The notes: generated by a model not told the origin, from the letters alone. Positions 1 through 12,702 are shown, counted from the first letter of the stretch. The stretch: DNA of 64,000 nucleotides from Lactifluus volemus (GCA_022376515.1 WTXI01000003.1:186001-250000), one strand, 5' to 3'. Program-made: numbers and translations.

Positions 1-852
1 TTCCGCGGGGTACATTTTCTAGTAAAATAGTGCCGTCTGTAGGCATGGAACCCTTTCAGGCGTTAGGATCTGGATAAAACAAGAGGGCTGAAAAAAAAAA
101 AGACGTACTCCGAGAGCACTACCAAGGAAGAATAGGGCAGAGCAAAGCATGGGAAATGTGGTGGCCAAGGAGGCAGAGATGCCGAAAAGTGCGGTTAAGA
201 ATAGAGTCGCATTAAATGCTGGGATGCGGCCCATGAGATCGGAGTCTATGGAAAGCAAGGTGAGTCCTATGTGGGTGCATACAATCCAAAGTGACGCACA
301 AGTTCCCCAACCCACGGCTCCAAACATCATGCCAGCGAACATAGCCGAAGATAAGATACCGATTTGGTTGTCAGGAACTGGACAAATAGTTTGGAGGAAG
401 AGTCGTCGTGCGCATATAAAAGCGCTTCAATGAACGACTCGGGTTGCGAAGACAATTATGACCTACGTGCAAAATGTCGTTGCACACGAGGAAGTATGAT
501 GGCTATCCCTTGCATCCACATCTAAATTCGCGCTATAGCGGACACGATAGAGTTGTAGAATCAAGCTTACATTATCAGCCATCCAACCTTAAGAAAAAGG
601 GTTGCTCAATGACTTCGTGAGTGAACAAGGAGAAAATGTCACTCACCGAAACCACAGAGTGAGACGAGCGTCCATTGGTAAGTGCCTAAGTAGAGCAACG
701 AGTCAGCATTCAGACAACGGTCGTAACGAAGAGAGAGCGTTACCCATCCCAATCCTGTCTATAGTCTTATCGAGAGGGGTAAGAGAACCGACACCATCTT
801 CATTTTCCTCTAAATCATCGCCATCATGAGTGCTCAGCCTCGAGTAAGTCAT
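1..852 (-). CDS. MFS metabolite/sugar transporter, 5' part (gene runs off the left edge)
   Basis: Membrane transporter of the major facilitator superfamily, probably moving a small solute across a cellular membrane. Seven exons read in frame on the minus strand: 852-744, 685-647, 587-571, 521-467, 377-300, 245-109 and 52-1. Joined, they give an acidic cytosolic N-terminus, then LDKTIDRIGMG, GWMADNMWMQG in helix 1, ILPRVQRHF, GILSSAMFAGMMFGAVGWGT in helix 2, the loop signature SDLMGR, and SMPTDGTILLENVP at the window edge. This is the order of the fungal family often annotated as general substrate or sugar transporter. The start at 852 gives the acidic leader normal for the family. No frameshift is seen. 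Substrate unknown. The rest of the protein lies outside the window. Confidence 0.85.
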
Positions 853-1549
853 GACGAAGTAGTTCCAGGGTTGTACCGTGACATGCGTAGGTCTTGACTG
901 AGATTTGCCAGCGCCAGCGCTACGCGGCGTAACGGAAATTATGTAAGTCAATGGAGCTGGCGGGGCGCGCTACAGTAATGGCGATTTATGGCGAAATCTG
1001 GCGCCTTACGGTTTTCCCGAGGGATAAAGACGTCGATAAAAATCGGCTATAAAGAGTCCCACATCTTGCCCACTCAACGCAATCACCTGGATCACCTTTC
1101 TTCCGTCGCCAACTGCTTTCCCGGGCCCAATCCACAAATGCCCTGACATAGTAGCGCTCGGGGTCCCACGGGCCCGCCACCTCACTTGTAATTTATGCCG
1201 CAACTGCTAATTAAGCTTGCTGTAACCCCATCCAGGGCTTCTCGGAACTCTCAAGGAGGACCCTGTCGTGGTCAGCTCATGGTTGCCCTTTTCGATAAGC
1301 GTTCATAAATTGACAATAAGTTAGGTCACGGGTTTCGAGGGCTAGAATGACGTAAACACGCGCCGGCGCACGGGCGGACACGGACAAGGAATCGGCGTAT
1401 CAGGGCTGCCTAATCAGTTGGCCTGAGAGCCCTATAAAACCCCCAAAACTTCCTTTCCCGTCTCCTCGCATACGCCCTTTTATCCTCCACCACACTAGTA
1501 TCCTTTTGCTTTATTTTTGCGTTCTTCATCCTCACAATCAACCAACGAA
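853..1549. promoter_or_regulatory. divergent intergenic region with a TATA box for the rightward gene
   Basis: This stretch separates the leftward MFS gene from the rightward Cys-rich gene and must hold both promoters. TATAAAA at 1433-1439 lies about 115 bases before the start codon at 1550 and is followed by a C/T-rich leader, a common arrangement in fungal genes. No convincing coding signal was found here. Confidence 0.45.
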
Positions 1550-2142
1550 ATGGACGCTTCCAAGCCTACTTCTTCTCAGCCCCAGGAGTCCATTCAAATG
1601 AGTGCGTTTAGAGCGAACTGCGGGGTGATCCGTGCTCAATAAAAAAAAAAAGATGCCAGCGCTGCTGCGCCTGTTAACAGTAAACAGCATGCTCATCGTC
1701 TCCGCGGAGGAGGAGCTGGCCGTGTATGTCTCTTCTCCACTTTCTCTCCGCTCGCTCCATCGTCTCCATTTATCTCTTGCTTCGCTTTTCCGTTATCTTA
1801 TCATCGGACCGGTTTCCTGATGTCTTGACTAACAGGACTGCTTCCTTGGCCTGGTGGAGATCTTTATTTGTTTCGGTACGTATCTCGTTTCGTAAAGCAA
1901 TATAAATTAAATTGACAACCCCACGCGCGCTTGCCTTTCCCACAGAATGCTGCAAGGTCCGTCTTACATTCTTCACCCTCCGTGCGGGGTATTTGATTAT
2001 TGACGGAAATGCTCATTTCTCATACAGGCTTGCTGCGAGTGTGCCGCGGATATCGTCTGTAAGGCCTTTCTACTACCACATCCACTGTCTCACTAACGCT
2101 ACCTTGCGTACCACAGGCTGCCCCTGTGAGATGTGTTGCTAA
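1550..2142 (+). CDS. small cysteine-rich CYSTM-like protein
   Basis: Predicted 76-residue protein from six exons: 1550-1601, 1653-1723, 1836-1875, 1946-1956, 2028-2058, 2117-2142. All junctions are GT-AG and the frame is kept throughout. The N-terminal half is polar (Ser, Gln, Pro), followed by RLRGGGAGRDCF and a hydrophobic C-terminal third rich in paired cysteines that ends CCPCEMCC. That plan, a disordered head and a Cys-rich amphipathic tail, resembles CYSTM stress-tolerance peptides, which associate with membranes. The family call rests on this layout, and a basidiomycete-specific family is possible. Exon 4 is only 11 bases. Intron 1 ends in a 12-base A run instead of the usual pyrimidine tract. 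A TATA box lies upstream. Confidence 0.75.
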
Positions 2143-3170
2143 GCGCGCTGCCAGAGATATTGATAGTGGAACGATCGTCGATTACCTAAAGTTGTTTTAT
2201 GTGCGCACGTGCATGCGTGTGGAAGGACAAATATGTCGGTTATATAACGTAGCTCTTGTTATCAGAAACACGTGCCCGAATGCCAAGAGAAATGAGTTGT
2301 CGCTCATATACCTTCATACGGAACCGAGCAGTAATGCTGTACTCGTCCACCCCTCCGACTAGCCGCAGAAAGACTGGGGGGGGTTCTTTTTGCTAGGCCT
2401 GATGATCGCTATCTTCCTAGTCACAGCATCAAGGCACTACTATATCTTCCATTTCTGATGAGACCTGTGCTCTCGCGTAATCGTGTTGGTCTTCATGTCG
2501 TTCGTTGCCTACGATACCTTTGATGGGTGCTCTCACGGTAAGTCTCTGCCGATTTTAATTTCCAACCCTCGATTTACAACACATTTTTTGTTGTTGTTAA
2601 CCTCTGTTTCCAATTTGGACCTATTTATTCCCTTAAACAACACCCATGCTGCAATGTGATGATAATCGATATCACCCCCCCGATCCGATTGGGGGGGGGG
2701 GGGGGGGAAGAGTGTCACCGTTAGTCTTGCTAATGGGTGACCTCTCGATTTACATTCTCTACAAAAGCCCGGCTAGGGGGTACATCAAGGCAAAAACAGT
2801 AGATCTGACACAAGATCCGACGAAATGTAGGTAAAATCTAGTAAAAAAAAACTATTTGCGAAAGCTATGTGCGACAAACGGCGAAAGTATAGTGCATGTG
2901 ATGGAGAGACCGGAAGACCGAAAGCCAAAAAAAGAGTGAGAGTATCCTTTTCATGTTTCATAAAATATACAAAGGGGTCCTGCCGGTCTGTAGAAAGAAA
3001 CGAGTTGACCGGATTCGAGATAGGGAGGAGGGGGGGATAATACGGAACAAATAGCGAATGTGCGCGGGCGTTAATTTCTCGGCGAGAGATGCTCGGTAAC
3101 AACTAGATGTCGTGACCGCGCCGGTACCAGCAGAGTCACTGCAAGAACCGTGTAAGAAAGTTGGTGAATG
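2143..3170. other. intergenic stretch with a 17-base G tract
   Basis: No gene was recognised between the Cys-rich gene and the end of the YTH gene. Open frames here are short and lack family motifs. A pure run of 17 G occupies 2691-2707, preceded by a C run at 2674-2681. The rest is unremarkable. Confidence 0.5.
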
Positions 3171-5902
3171 TTATGGAGCCTTCGGTACGCGACGTCGTGG
3201 TGTAGGCAGCGAAGGGGTTGCTGAAACTCCGGGTGGCGACCTGTCCCATTCCTCCAGTAATCGCTGTCCAACGCTTGGTTCGAGCTCCGTACCATCACGT
3301 GACACCTTCACTTCGCGACCATGGTTCCACGGATTTTGTAAATGCCGAGTACGGAAGAAGGGTAGGCGTTCTGTTCGGATCCAATTTACGTTGAACGTTC
3401 GGCCCCACGCCTCTTCCCCTACAGCGGCTTCTGGCGCGTAGCCCTCTTTTGTTGGCTCTTCAGTGACCGTTTGAAGACTCGAGTCTAAGGCGGACTGGGG
3501 GGCACCCTCGCGCTCTGAGATTGTGAGGTGATCCATGGCCTGTTGAATATGTCCAGCAGAGGGATTCTTCATGGCCGATAGGGTGCGTCAGGGTTGAGCT
3601 CGAAAGGCGAGGACTGTAGGGGTATGACTGTGCGCGGTAGACTCGCTCTAGCTTTCGGCGCCGAATGGGAGAGCTTCTGGTGCGGTTCACGGAGTTCCGC
3701 TGGTGCAGAGGATACTTGGACCTTCGCATTCAATGTCTCTTCCTGCAGGGAGAGATAGATTGAGGGGAGTCTCCAACGACCCGTCGTTCCTCTGGGAGTA
3801 AAATATATCTCGAATCTTTTGTATCAAGGGGGGATTTGTTCACGTTTGCGTTCTCGTCACGTACTGCGGGAGAAGTAAAGCGAGATGCCCAAGGCACTCT
3901 AACTTCACCCTGAAAAATTGGGCCCGTCATCCTATAAGGACATCGGATCAGTGAAGGAGGGCAACATGGAAAGAGGGACGAACCGGGCATATCCATAGAA
4001 CTCTCCGCTCTTGTTGACGCTAAAAATGAGAAACACGTCCTTGCTGGTGCGATATGCCTGATCTAGAATTTCTTCGTTGTGTCTCTGCGTCGCCCACAAG
4101 TTCTGCTGAACGCTTAGATCCAGGTCGTGCTGTTAGAAAGTAAAAACTAAATAAAATCGCACTTGATTTGGATGGAGAATGTTACCTGTGACAGTGATTT
4201 CAGAATAAAGTATCGTTGAGGGAAGTAGTATGATAAAATGTCCGAATTTGTACTGGCAAAAGAACCAGAGCGACTCGAGCGAGACGTGGAAGACGCTTGT
4301 GAGCTCCCTGCGCTTACGCTGTCGTCATCCGAGGTCGACAAAGGGGACGATGGCTCCTCGTTATCAGTGATTGGGGCCACCAAGACTGGCCCTTTGCGCC
4401 CAGCCTTTGCCTTTTGCTCCCTGATCCATTTGAGATGCATGCCGCTACCACGCTGGGCTCCGACGCCAGCCATCAAGTCGTCTGTCCTTCGTCGTATGCG
4501 ACACACAAGACGCGGGCACCGTGGGTCGTCTGGACGGATAGGGTTGCCGTGGAAACGTGCATCGCAGCTTCCAATTGAGCCTCAGAGTCGAAGTTGACGA
4601 ATGTGCAATTCGAGCGCGGGATTTGGAAAATGGATGAAACACCCCCATAAATTTGGACTGGCTCCGTCGACGACTGGCTCTGGCCCGGAGATAGTGGAAG
4701 CAATGGCTGGTTGAAAAAGTCTCGTAACTCGTCATGTGTCGCGTCGGAAGGTACGTTTCCAGTCCACATCACCCACTCGGACCGATCTACAGGCGGATTA
4801 GGATGATAAGAGCGGCGCTCGAGGTGGGAGTCGCTCTTTCTTCCGCCAGAGGGTGCACCTTCAGTAATTTTGATCGGAGTAGCAGACGATGACGATGTGG
4901 CTTCCAGATTTAGGGCACCAGAACGGCTTCGAAATAAACGTTTCTGCGAGGGCGAGGGGTTGATGGGCAACTTTCCAGTCCTTGGTTGACCAGGGCGTTC
5001 GTCCTCATTCTGCTGAATGGGTGACGGATGGTCTGAGTTGGGCTGTGACTGTAACTCGTGCTGTGGTGCCTCATGCGGATACGCTGTCGCAACGCCCTGC
5101 GGAAGATACCACCACGTCCCCCGATTTTCTTGATTAGGATGGCTGCCATAAGATTGGGCATAGTGGGATGTCAGTGGAGGAGATTGCGACTCATAAATGG
5201 AGAGAGCGTGCGCAGGCACATATGATGTTTGGGGATAAGCATACGGCGGGGGTGTTGTATATCCTACGGGTGTATAGGGTTTGGTGAGAATATGGTGTAG
5301 AACACCACATTCCACCCGAGGAGCCAGTAGGTGCTTGTAGAGACAGCGGCGAGTGGGATGGTGGGGAGGGGTTACTGGAGAGTGAGGATAAATAGGTAAC
5401 GCTGGGAAGGCGGCGCTAGTCGTAAATGTGTGCCGAGGGGATGACGCAGGGTGAGAAGGGCCCTGGTACGGAAAAACAGGTGCTTGCCGCCTAAGCACAG
5501 ACATAATAGAAGGAGAAGCATATCCAGGGTGCTGCATATTTGTTTCATGTCCAGGTGTCCCCGGGTGGTGAGGGACAGCAAACTGAGGTGCAGAATGAAC
5601 CACGTGCAATGATGGATGTGAATGGGGTGGATGTTGGAGGCCAACATAGCTCGCACGTTGCCTGAGCGGGGGAGGGGATGTGTAAGGGGGCGAAGGGGGT
5701 GAGCGGGAGGTGAAGGCCGATGGAGGGTCAGCACGCGATGCCGGGACATCTTTTTTGGCGAGTGATAGAGATTTTGTGATGTCTGGGAGGGTGCCGGACG
5801 TGCAGATGGCTGACGTTGCGGAAATTGATTCATATCAGGCTGGGAATGTCTGCGAGATATGGTTGGCCGAATGCCTGATCCTGATGATAGCGTATCGTCC
5901 AT
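3171..5902 (-). CDS. YTH-domain RNA-binding protein with N-terminal RRM (m6A reader type)
   Basis: Likely a reader of N6-methyladenosine in RNA. From N to C: a long Ser/Pro/Gln-rich disordered region; an RRM-like domain (WVMWTGNVPSDATHDELRDFF, then CTFVNFDSEAQLEAA); and a YTH domain split over exons ending at 4186, 4129-3984 and 3931-3171. YTH motifs seen: RYFILKSLSQ, LWATQRHNEEILDQAY, SGEFYGYAR, and near the end FFRTRHLQNPWNHGREVKV and SRDGTELEPSVG. The first Trp of the aromatic cage is the one in LWATQRHN. The frame shifts by one base at about 5751-5756 (an A run on the coding strand), 4559, 3748 (CCC) and 3574 (GG), each time with similarity resuming at once, so these may be assembly errors. 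The start is uncertain: 5902 begins MDDTLSSGS, while an in-frame ATG at 6265 would need an intron near 5990-6115. Confidence 0.85.
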
Positions 5903-6265
5903 GTCAGAGTTCACGGAGTGGGTAGAATTATTACCACACATATAGTTTGCGGGTGGAGCTATCCGGATATCTGGGGAACTTTCTGGAATCGGGATGCAAG
6001 GCGTGTTGGAAATGTCGACATGAGGGTATATATCATGAAATAAAGCTTGTAATGCATAACGTGAGTAAGTTATGGAAGAGATAGAAGCTGCGAAGAGTAC
6101 CTGAATCTGCAGGGGAGGTATCCCTCGAGTGGGAACTGTCTTGGAAGTGATAACCACCCAATTAGAAACTGAACAATAACGAGAGAAAGGACAAAACAGA
6201 ATGGCCCAGAAAGGCCCAGAAATGAGGTGCATCCGCTCAGCGCACGTCGACTCCTTGAGGCTCAT

Positions 6266-7047
6266 CCTCTCGGTCTGTAACGCTTAATTACATTGGCACG
6301 GATCGATAGGGGGGAAGGCGATCCCGCGTGTCACGCGTTCAAGAATAACCGGCTGTTGCCGATAAAGTACTGTATATAGCAACACTTACTTGAGCCTGTA
6401 CTAGTAGTCGTCTTGCAGAGTTGGTACGCATATCTGGTGTCTATTATTGACCCCATAGAGTGAGTGCCTTTTTGGATGGGTGCTTCAGCTAGGCATGCTT
6501 CAGGTAAAGTAACGAAGATTCCGCGATCTGGCGTACCGTTAGCGTTGAAGTTTTGGTTGCAATTGGCCCCGAAAAGAGCTAGCGGGCGACAGTCAGAGCA
6601 GGGAATGGTAATATAGGATGCGAGAAGTGGTGGGGCTAATGAATTCGAGCATGTCTGTTTTCAATTAAAACAGGGTGAGGAGACGACGGAGCATGGGGAG
6701 GCGATGAACCCCCGAAAGGTTCATCGGTCTTCAGCTACCGCGGCTCCACACTCAGTGAGATCATTGAATTGGAGATTAGGGACAGTAGATGCACCCGATC
6801 GTCAGTGGATGTACACAGCGGGAGCAAACCGCCGCAGTCCTGACGGGTATGACGTCATCCCACTTACCTCCCTTTTCGGTCCTCCGCATGTGTTTTTACT
6901 GCCAGCCCTCGATACTCATGCCGGTTTATTACCCTTCCAGCACCTCTCGACGCGAATGGTCTACTGTACTGTACAGTTTCCCGACCAGTAAACTCCGTCT
7001 CGGAAAATATAGCACACAGCTATCGTGAGCAGGTAGCAGCGCGGTCG
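6266..7047. other. intergenic stretch, nothing recognised
   Basis: This lies between the start of the YTH gene and the end of SEN15. One rightward open frame of 95 codons begins at 6704, but it has no family motif and no plausible splice partners. No repeat stands out. Confidence 0.4.
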
Positions 7048-7621
7048 TCAAACTGGAGGCTTGTTGATTCCCATTGACAGTTTATAATATACAATCGACG
7101 AGTCTTCTGCGCTGATTGCCAAAAACACTTCGCTAGGGTGTCCAAGTCGCTGAACGCGGACTTGAGCCTTGCAAAATTATCATTATCTTTGAGCCACAGA
7201 TGTTTCGTTTTGATTCAAACTTACCAACCCATAGAAATTGTTTCCGCTAGCATACACGGAACCACGAATGTTTGTATATTTCGCTAGAAGGAAATACGTC
7301 ATCAAAATCAAACATGAATGATCTATCTCGAACTGACACTTTCCGGTCTACGGCCCATGAAGCCGCACCTCCCACACACGGGGAGATCTACGATTTCTAA
7401 TTCGCTCCATTGCTGTGCTATGAAAACTAGTTAGATAGCATGACTGATCAGGGCCTGGAGAACTCACCTAAAAGAAGGTCATTGTACGTCTGGAAAATCG
7501 TACTTGCGGCGTGTGGATATCGTTTGATGACTGCGGAGAGTGGTGGGTACTTCACAAGTTCACATGTCACTCCAATGACCAAAATAAGAGAGCTGAAGCT
7601 CACGCTGGGATGAGATTCCAT
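7048..7621 (-). CDS. SEN15: tRNA-splicing endonuclease subunit Sen15
   Basis: Structural subunit of the nuclear tRNA-intron endonuclease (SEN2-SEN34-SEN54-SEN15). Four exons: 7621-7468, 7417-7338, 7283-7225, 7167-7048. The N-terminus MESHPSVSF is followed by FQTYNDLLL, ELEIVDLP, the central strand FVVPCMLAETISMGW, and the conserved end ISAEDSSIVYYKLSMGINKP, all in the family order. Length, about 137 residues, is normal for fungal Sen15. Exon 4 needs one extra base: a CCC at about 7147-7149 reads correctly as CCCC, turning a nonsense segment into SAFSDLD followed by VFLAI. That is most simply a homopolymer miscall. Confidence 0.85.
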
Positions 7622-7787
7622 TGGTCTGACTGTCTCTTTCCTGGCTTGGTATCGTACAATTTCAACGAATAAATATCTTTCTGAAGCTATATTACATAAT
7701 ACACCCCATCTGTACTAACTTTATCGTACAATACGATCGACCACTGTGCCACGCGTTTAGGCTCCGACTGTCGACATCACGTCACAT

Positions 7788-8543
7788 CAGAAATCGCCCT
7801 CCTTCAAAATAACATCAGTTCTGTGGTGTCCAAAGTTCAAAAAAAATTGGATGAAATACCTGGCGTTCGCGACCTCGGGCTTGCATCCCCGGGTCCCCTA
7901 TAATTTTTCCTGCCATCCTCTCACCGGCGCCTGGGACAAGAAAAGACCCCACCACCCTCACGTCAGCCTGTGCAACATAGCTCCACAACACCACACAACA
8001 CGTACCCTGAACCTTACTATCATAGATGGCTTGCCGCCACCACCCCCGGAACCGGTGGGGTAGCTGCCGTCGTCGTCTTGGGCCCCACCACCCAATCCAC
8101 TGTCTCCACGGCCCGTGGTCGCGCCGCCGTACTGGCCTGAAGTTCCGGTACCGCCCTGGCCCAAGGTGCCTGAGGGTTGTTGGCTGATATCTTGTGGAGC
8201 AGAGGCCCCGGTACCATATGCGCTGTAACCCTGTTGACCGCCGCGTGCTTGCTGTTGCTGCTGCTGGGCGTAGGCATCTCCGCGAGAAATATCGGGGTCA
8301 CCTAAGAAAAAGTAAGTAGTGAAGTAGTGAATATCTTGTCTGTCGAGCTGGGAACGAAAGTGGTGCACAACAGAAATGCTTATCCGCCGTGAACACGCAC
8401 TGATCCGCGAGATATTTCTACTTGCCTTGGCCGCTGCTAGAGGGGTTGTCCCATTGTCCTCCGCCACCGCCGAGTGAGCCTTCCTGGCGAGTCTGCTGCT
8501 GTGCGCTGCTTCTTTGGTCCTCAAATCGTTTGTCAAAATCCAT
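7788..8543 (-). CDS. Gly/Gln-rich small protein of a fungal stress-type family
   Basis: Exon 1 (8543-8426) begins MDFDKRFEDQ and includes QQQTRQEGSLGGGGGQWDNP. Exon 2 (8301-8018) is rich in Gln, Gly and Thr and ends GGGGGKPSMI. A later exon near 7880-7930 encodes GERMAGKIIGDPGMQARGRE, which resembles the short helical CsbD-like tail found at the end of many basidiomycete proteins of this shape. Intron 1 has a GC donor (GCAAGT) and an AG acceptor, the only arrangement that keeps the frame. The junction between exons 2 and 3 and the stop codon are uncertain (candidate stops at 7788 and 7815). Function unknown. Confidence 0.6.
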
Positions 8544-9207
8544 GCTCAAAAGTCGTTGATGCAATGATAGAAAGGTAGGGTGGAAATTTAGTTTTTTTTT
8601 CTTCGGAAAGGGTTGGTGTTTATATATATATCCCATCCGGCAGTGATGTGATATGACGGTTTTGGGACCGCATACGGGTGACGACGGACTGACGTCGAAG
8701 GTGCGGCAGTTGCGTTAAGGATCGAAAGATCTGCGGAGCAACCCCTCTTCGCCGTGCTCTCAAGGAAAGGTATGTTCTGACCGCAACGTTCATTCACTCG
8801 CGCCTTTGTGGTGGCCAATTATGAACCTCGACTGACTACGTAGCTACCGCAGAGTGTATAGGAAAGCAATGCAGCATAGGGGACCTGAATTGGTTATCAA
8901 TGATTCTTCAGCATGCGGCGGCTCGGCGGGCTCTGCTCTCGTAAGTAGGGCGGGTGTGATGAAATCAAAGATCCTCCGAAGCCCCTTTTCTGACCCAATC
9001 TGGATCTGGATAAGAATTTCTAGCGAAGGTCACGATCCGTGTTGTACACGTGATTTCCTCGTCTTTCGGCACCGTCACAAGTTACTCTACTTATACATAC
9101 TCTGCAACTGCTCACTTTGGTGGACCTTCTCGGCCAAAGAGGCAACGGGCATGTGCGTGGGTAACGGCCCGGGCGATAGACGAGAGGTGGGAGGAAGCTC
9201 AGGTGTT
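8544..9207. other. intergenic stretch containing the LINE target site
   Basis: A possible promoter for the leftward Gly/Gln-rich gene lies at its left end; a TATATATATA stretch sits at 8619-8630. From about 9000 to 9195 an open frame reads toward the LINE insertion point, so the LINE may have landed in a gene's 3' part, but no family is recognisable. Confidence 0.35.
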
Positions 9208-12200
9208 AGAGCACGTAAATCGGGACATATCCAACCCGCAACTCCTATGGAAAGCCTTTAAAGACGACATCAAAGACATTGCAATAAAACTCTCCAAGGG
9301 GAGATTCCACCGGCCAGCCTCACGGGCCAATATGATAAAAGAAGACCTCAAGAAATTAAGACAGAACCACGCCCTAGACACAGACGAGAGCCTACGTGCA
9401 TCGGAAGCCTTCCTGGCGGACCAGCTAGAACACCTCGAAAAACTTCAGGCAAGAAACAAACGAACCAAGTTGCGCGCAAGCTTGGACGCCCACGGAGAAA
9501 ACTTAGGGGGCATCTGGTCGAAAATAAACGCGGAAAAGAAACCGCGGGACACAATTTACAAATTAAAAGTCCCAAACTCAACCCCCCCACAATTAGAGCG
9601 CGACTCTAACAGGATGGCTGAACTCGTGAAAACATACCATGAGAACCTCCAAAGCGAGGGCATAAGCCAATCCGACGAAACAGAATGGACGAACAACGTC
9701 AACCAGATCCTAAGCACGATCCCAGATTCACAACTACTGCCTGAGCCCAAGAGATCCCCTATGAGTTACCAAATAACAGAAGCCCAGATAACCCGCGCCC
9801 TGCAACTAGCAAAAAACGGATCAGCTACCGGCATGGACGGGTGCCCATACGAACTTTGGAAACTGTTGAAAACCAAGCACGAAACGGCACTAAGCGAAAA
9901 TAAAGACGGCTTCAACATTAGCAAAACCCTAGCTACTATCTTCCAGGACATACAAACCTTCGGCGTTGCCCCTGACTCTGATTTCGCCCTTGGCTGGATG
10001 TGCCCCCTGTACAAAAAGAAAGATCCCACGGAAATAAGTAATTACCGGCCGATTACCCTGCTCAACACAGATTATAAGCTGTTCACCAAAGTCCTCGCCA
10101 TACAATTAACAGACTCGATCGACAGCCTAGTGCATAAAGATCAAGCTGGTTTCATCCCAGGAAGATCCATTTTCGACCAGATTAGGCTAGCGAAAGCCAT
10201 CATCAACTATGCAGAGATTAGTAGATTACCAAGGAGGAAGGGGCGATTGTCGCGCTCGACCAAGAAAAAGTGTATGACAAGATAAGACACGACTACCTAT
10301 GGAAAACCCTAGAAGCGTTCAGACTCCCACCCCTCTTCATTAAGACCATAAGAAACCTGTATGAAAACGCCAGTACCCAGGTAGCCGTCAACGGCCATTT
10401 CAGTGAACCCTTCCGAGTCACGCGAGGTGTGAGACAAGGAGACCCCCTCTCCTGCCTAGCCTTCAACCTAGCAATAGAACCTCTTGCATGCACACTTAGA
10501 GACAGCCCAAGACTTCTAGGTTTCCGAATACCGGGCCTGGAAGATAAGCTGATAACCAGTTTCTTCGCAGACGACACCAACCTGTACCTAAGCCGAAATG
10601 ACCACTTTGACCATGTAAAATCACTCTTGGACAAATGGTGTCGGGCCTCAGGTGCGAAGTTCAACATAGAAAAGACCGAGATCATACCAATCGGCCCTGA
10701 GGGATACAGGTCATCTGTATTAGAGACAAGGAAAATCAACCAATTAGACAGAGAACCACTAAGCGAGAGAATCCGGATCGCGAAAGACGGAGATGCAACA
10801 CGCTCCCTGGGCGCATGGATAGGAAATAAAGTAGACAACGCCTCCCCCTGGGAACCAATCCTTGACCGGATTAAAATCAAACTCGACCTGTGGAATAAAG
10901 GCCACCCCACCCTAAACGGCCGCAAGTTAATCGTGCAAGCTGTAATCGGCGGACACACCCAATTCCTCACGAAAGCTCAAGGGATGCCCGACAACATCGT
11001 AAAAGCGCTTGAGAAACTAAGCCGGGACTTCATATGGAGTGACGACTCCTCCCCCAGAATCGGAATGGATACACTGTACTGCCCCATAGAAAAAGGCGGC
11101 CTAGGCCTGCTAGACATCCCTGCTAGAAACGAAGCCATTGAAATCATGTGGCTAAAGGCATACCTAAACCTCACCCCTTCACGCCCAAAGTGGGCGAAAG
11201 TCTCCGATATAATAATAGACGCGATCGCACCAACCACCTCCAACGAACAAGCATGCATTAACTGCTTCCTCCAATCCTGGGACATCCCAACAAAGGGCCC
11301 GCGGTTTAGACAGCTGAACGAAGACCTAAAAAGAATGCTACAAACAGCTGGTAAATATAAAGCCAACCTTGCCGCTATAAGACTTTCCCGACGCTTATGC
11401 GCTCAACTACCAGCGTGGTACCACCTAGCCTCTGAACCCCGCTCACTCACGAATGCCACCTCGAAATGCCTACTCGAAACGCACAACACCATGACAGTCG
11501 CAGACCTTCTCATTGCATCCGCTAGACTGCGGGATACACGCCAAGGCCCCCCCCACGTCCCCCTCCCCCAATGTCTATGCCAGGACTGCAGGACAGACCG
11601 CCACCGAGGATGTCATAACCCCCACGCGTGCGCGCTAGAAGCATCTATCAGAATAAACCAGATTGATGCTAAATTGAACCCCCTACCACTAGGAGACCGG
11701 CACGATCACCTATCACTGACGAGGGGACGAAAGGCCAGAAACCTAGAAGCAGCACAAAACAATGGAACCATCCTCTTCGACCCTTCAATCACCTGCAGAG
11801 ATGACTTAGCAGAATGCTTCAGGATCTTCATAGACCCAAGCCGCCTCTCCAACATCCCAGCACGCCATTACTACACCCGAGGGATAAACATGAGACACAG
11901 AGAAGTGACAGTCTACACTGACGGCGCATGCTTCAATAACGGTAAGGAAAACGCACGATGTGGAAGTGGAATCTGGTTTGGACCAGATGACAGGCGTAAC
12001 TCCTCTCTACGAGTTCCAGGAATGGCTCAATCGAACCAGGTAGCTGAAATTGCAGCGGTAATAGACGCTGCGAAGTCAATCCCTCACTTTTGGCCATTGT
12101 TAATAATGTCAGACTCCAAATATGTAATTTCCGGTCTCACGACGCACCTGCGCGCCTGGGAGGATAATGGCTGGATAGGAGTAAAGAATGCACCCCACTT

Positions 12201-12702
12201 TAAAAGAGCGGCTTACCTCCTCAAGGTCCGCACCGCAACCACATCCTTTAAGTGGGTCAAAGGCCATGAGGGCAACATTGGAAATGAGGAAAGCGATCGT
12301 CTCGCAAAGGAAGGAGCCAATAAAGAGGAGCCCGACATCCTAGAATTACACATACCCAAAGAATACGACCTACAAGGCGCTAAGCTAACAACGCTAACAC
12401 AAGCAATTGCGTACCAAGGAATCCGAGAACGTGCCTCCCCCCCAATCAGACCAACAACGATAGAAAACCTCCAACTCACCCGGACGGCCCTAACGAACCT
12501 CACCGACTCGATCGAAACAGACGAGTCTCTATGGAAAGGCATCAGGAACACAGTCCTTAGACTCCGTGTACGCCAATTCCTATTCAAATCCATGCACGGA
12601 TCATACAAAATAGGAGATTTCTGGAGTCACGTACCCAACCACGAACACCGCCAAATGTGCTCCAAATGTAACACCATAGAATCGATGGCCCACGTCCTCG
12701 TC

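Noticed and set aside
2785..3102. Leftward open frame of 105 codons downstream of the YTH gene
   Set aside because: Low-complexity Phe/Leu/Ser composition, no motif, and no splice link to the YTH gene.
4473..5161. Alternative frames inside the YTH disordered region
   Set aside because: Pro/Ser-rich composition keeps several frames open; only the frame leading into WVMWTGNVP has domain support.
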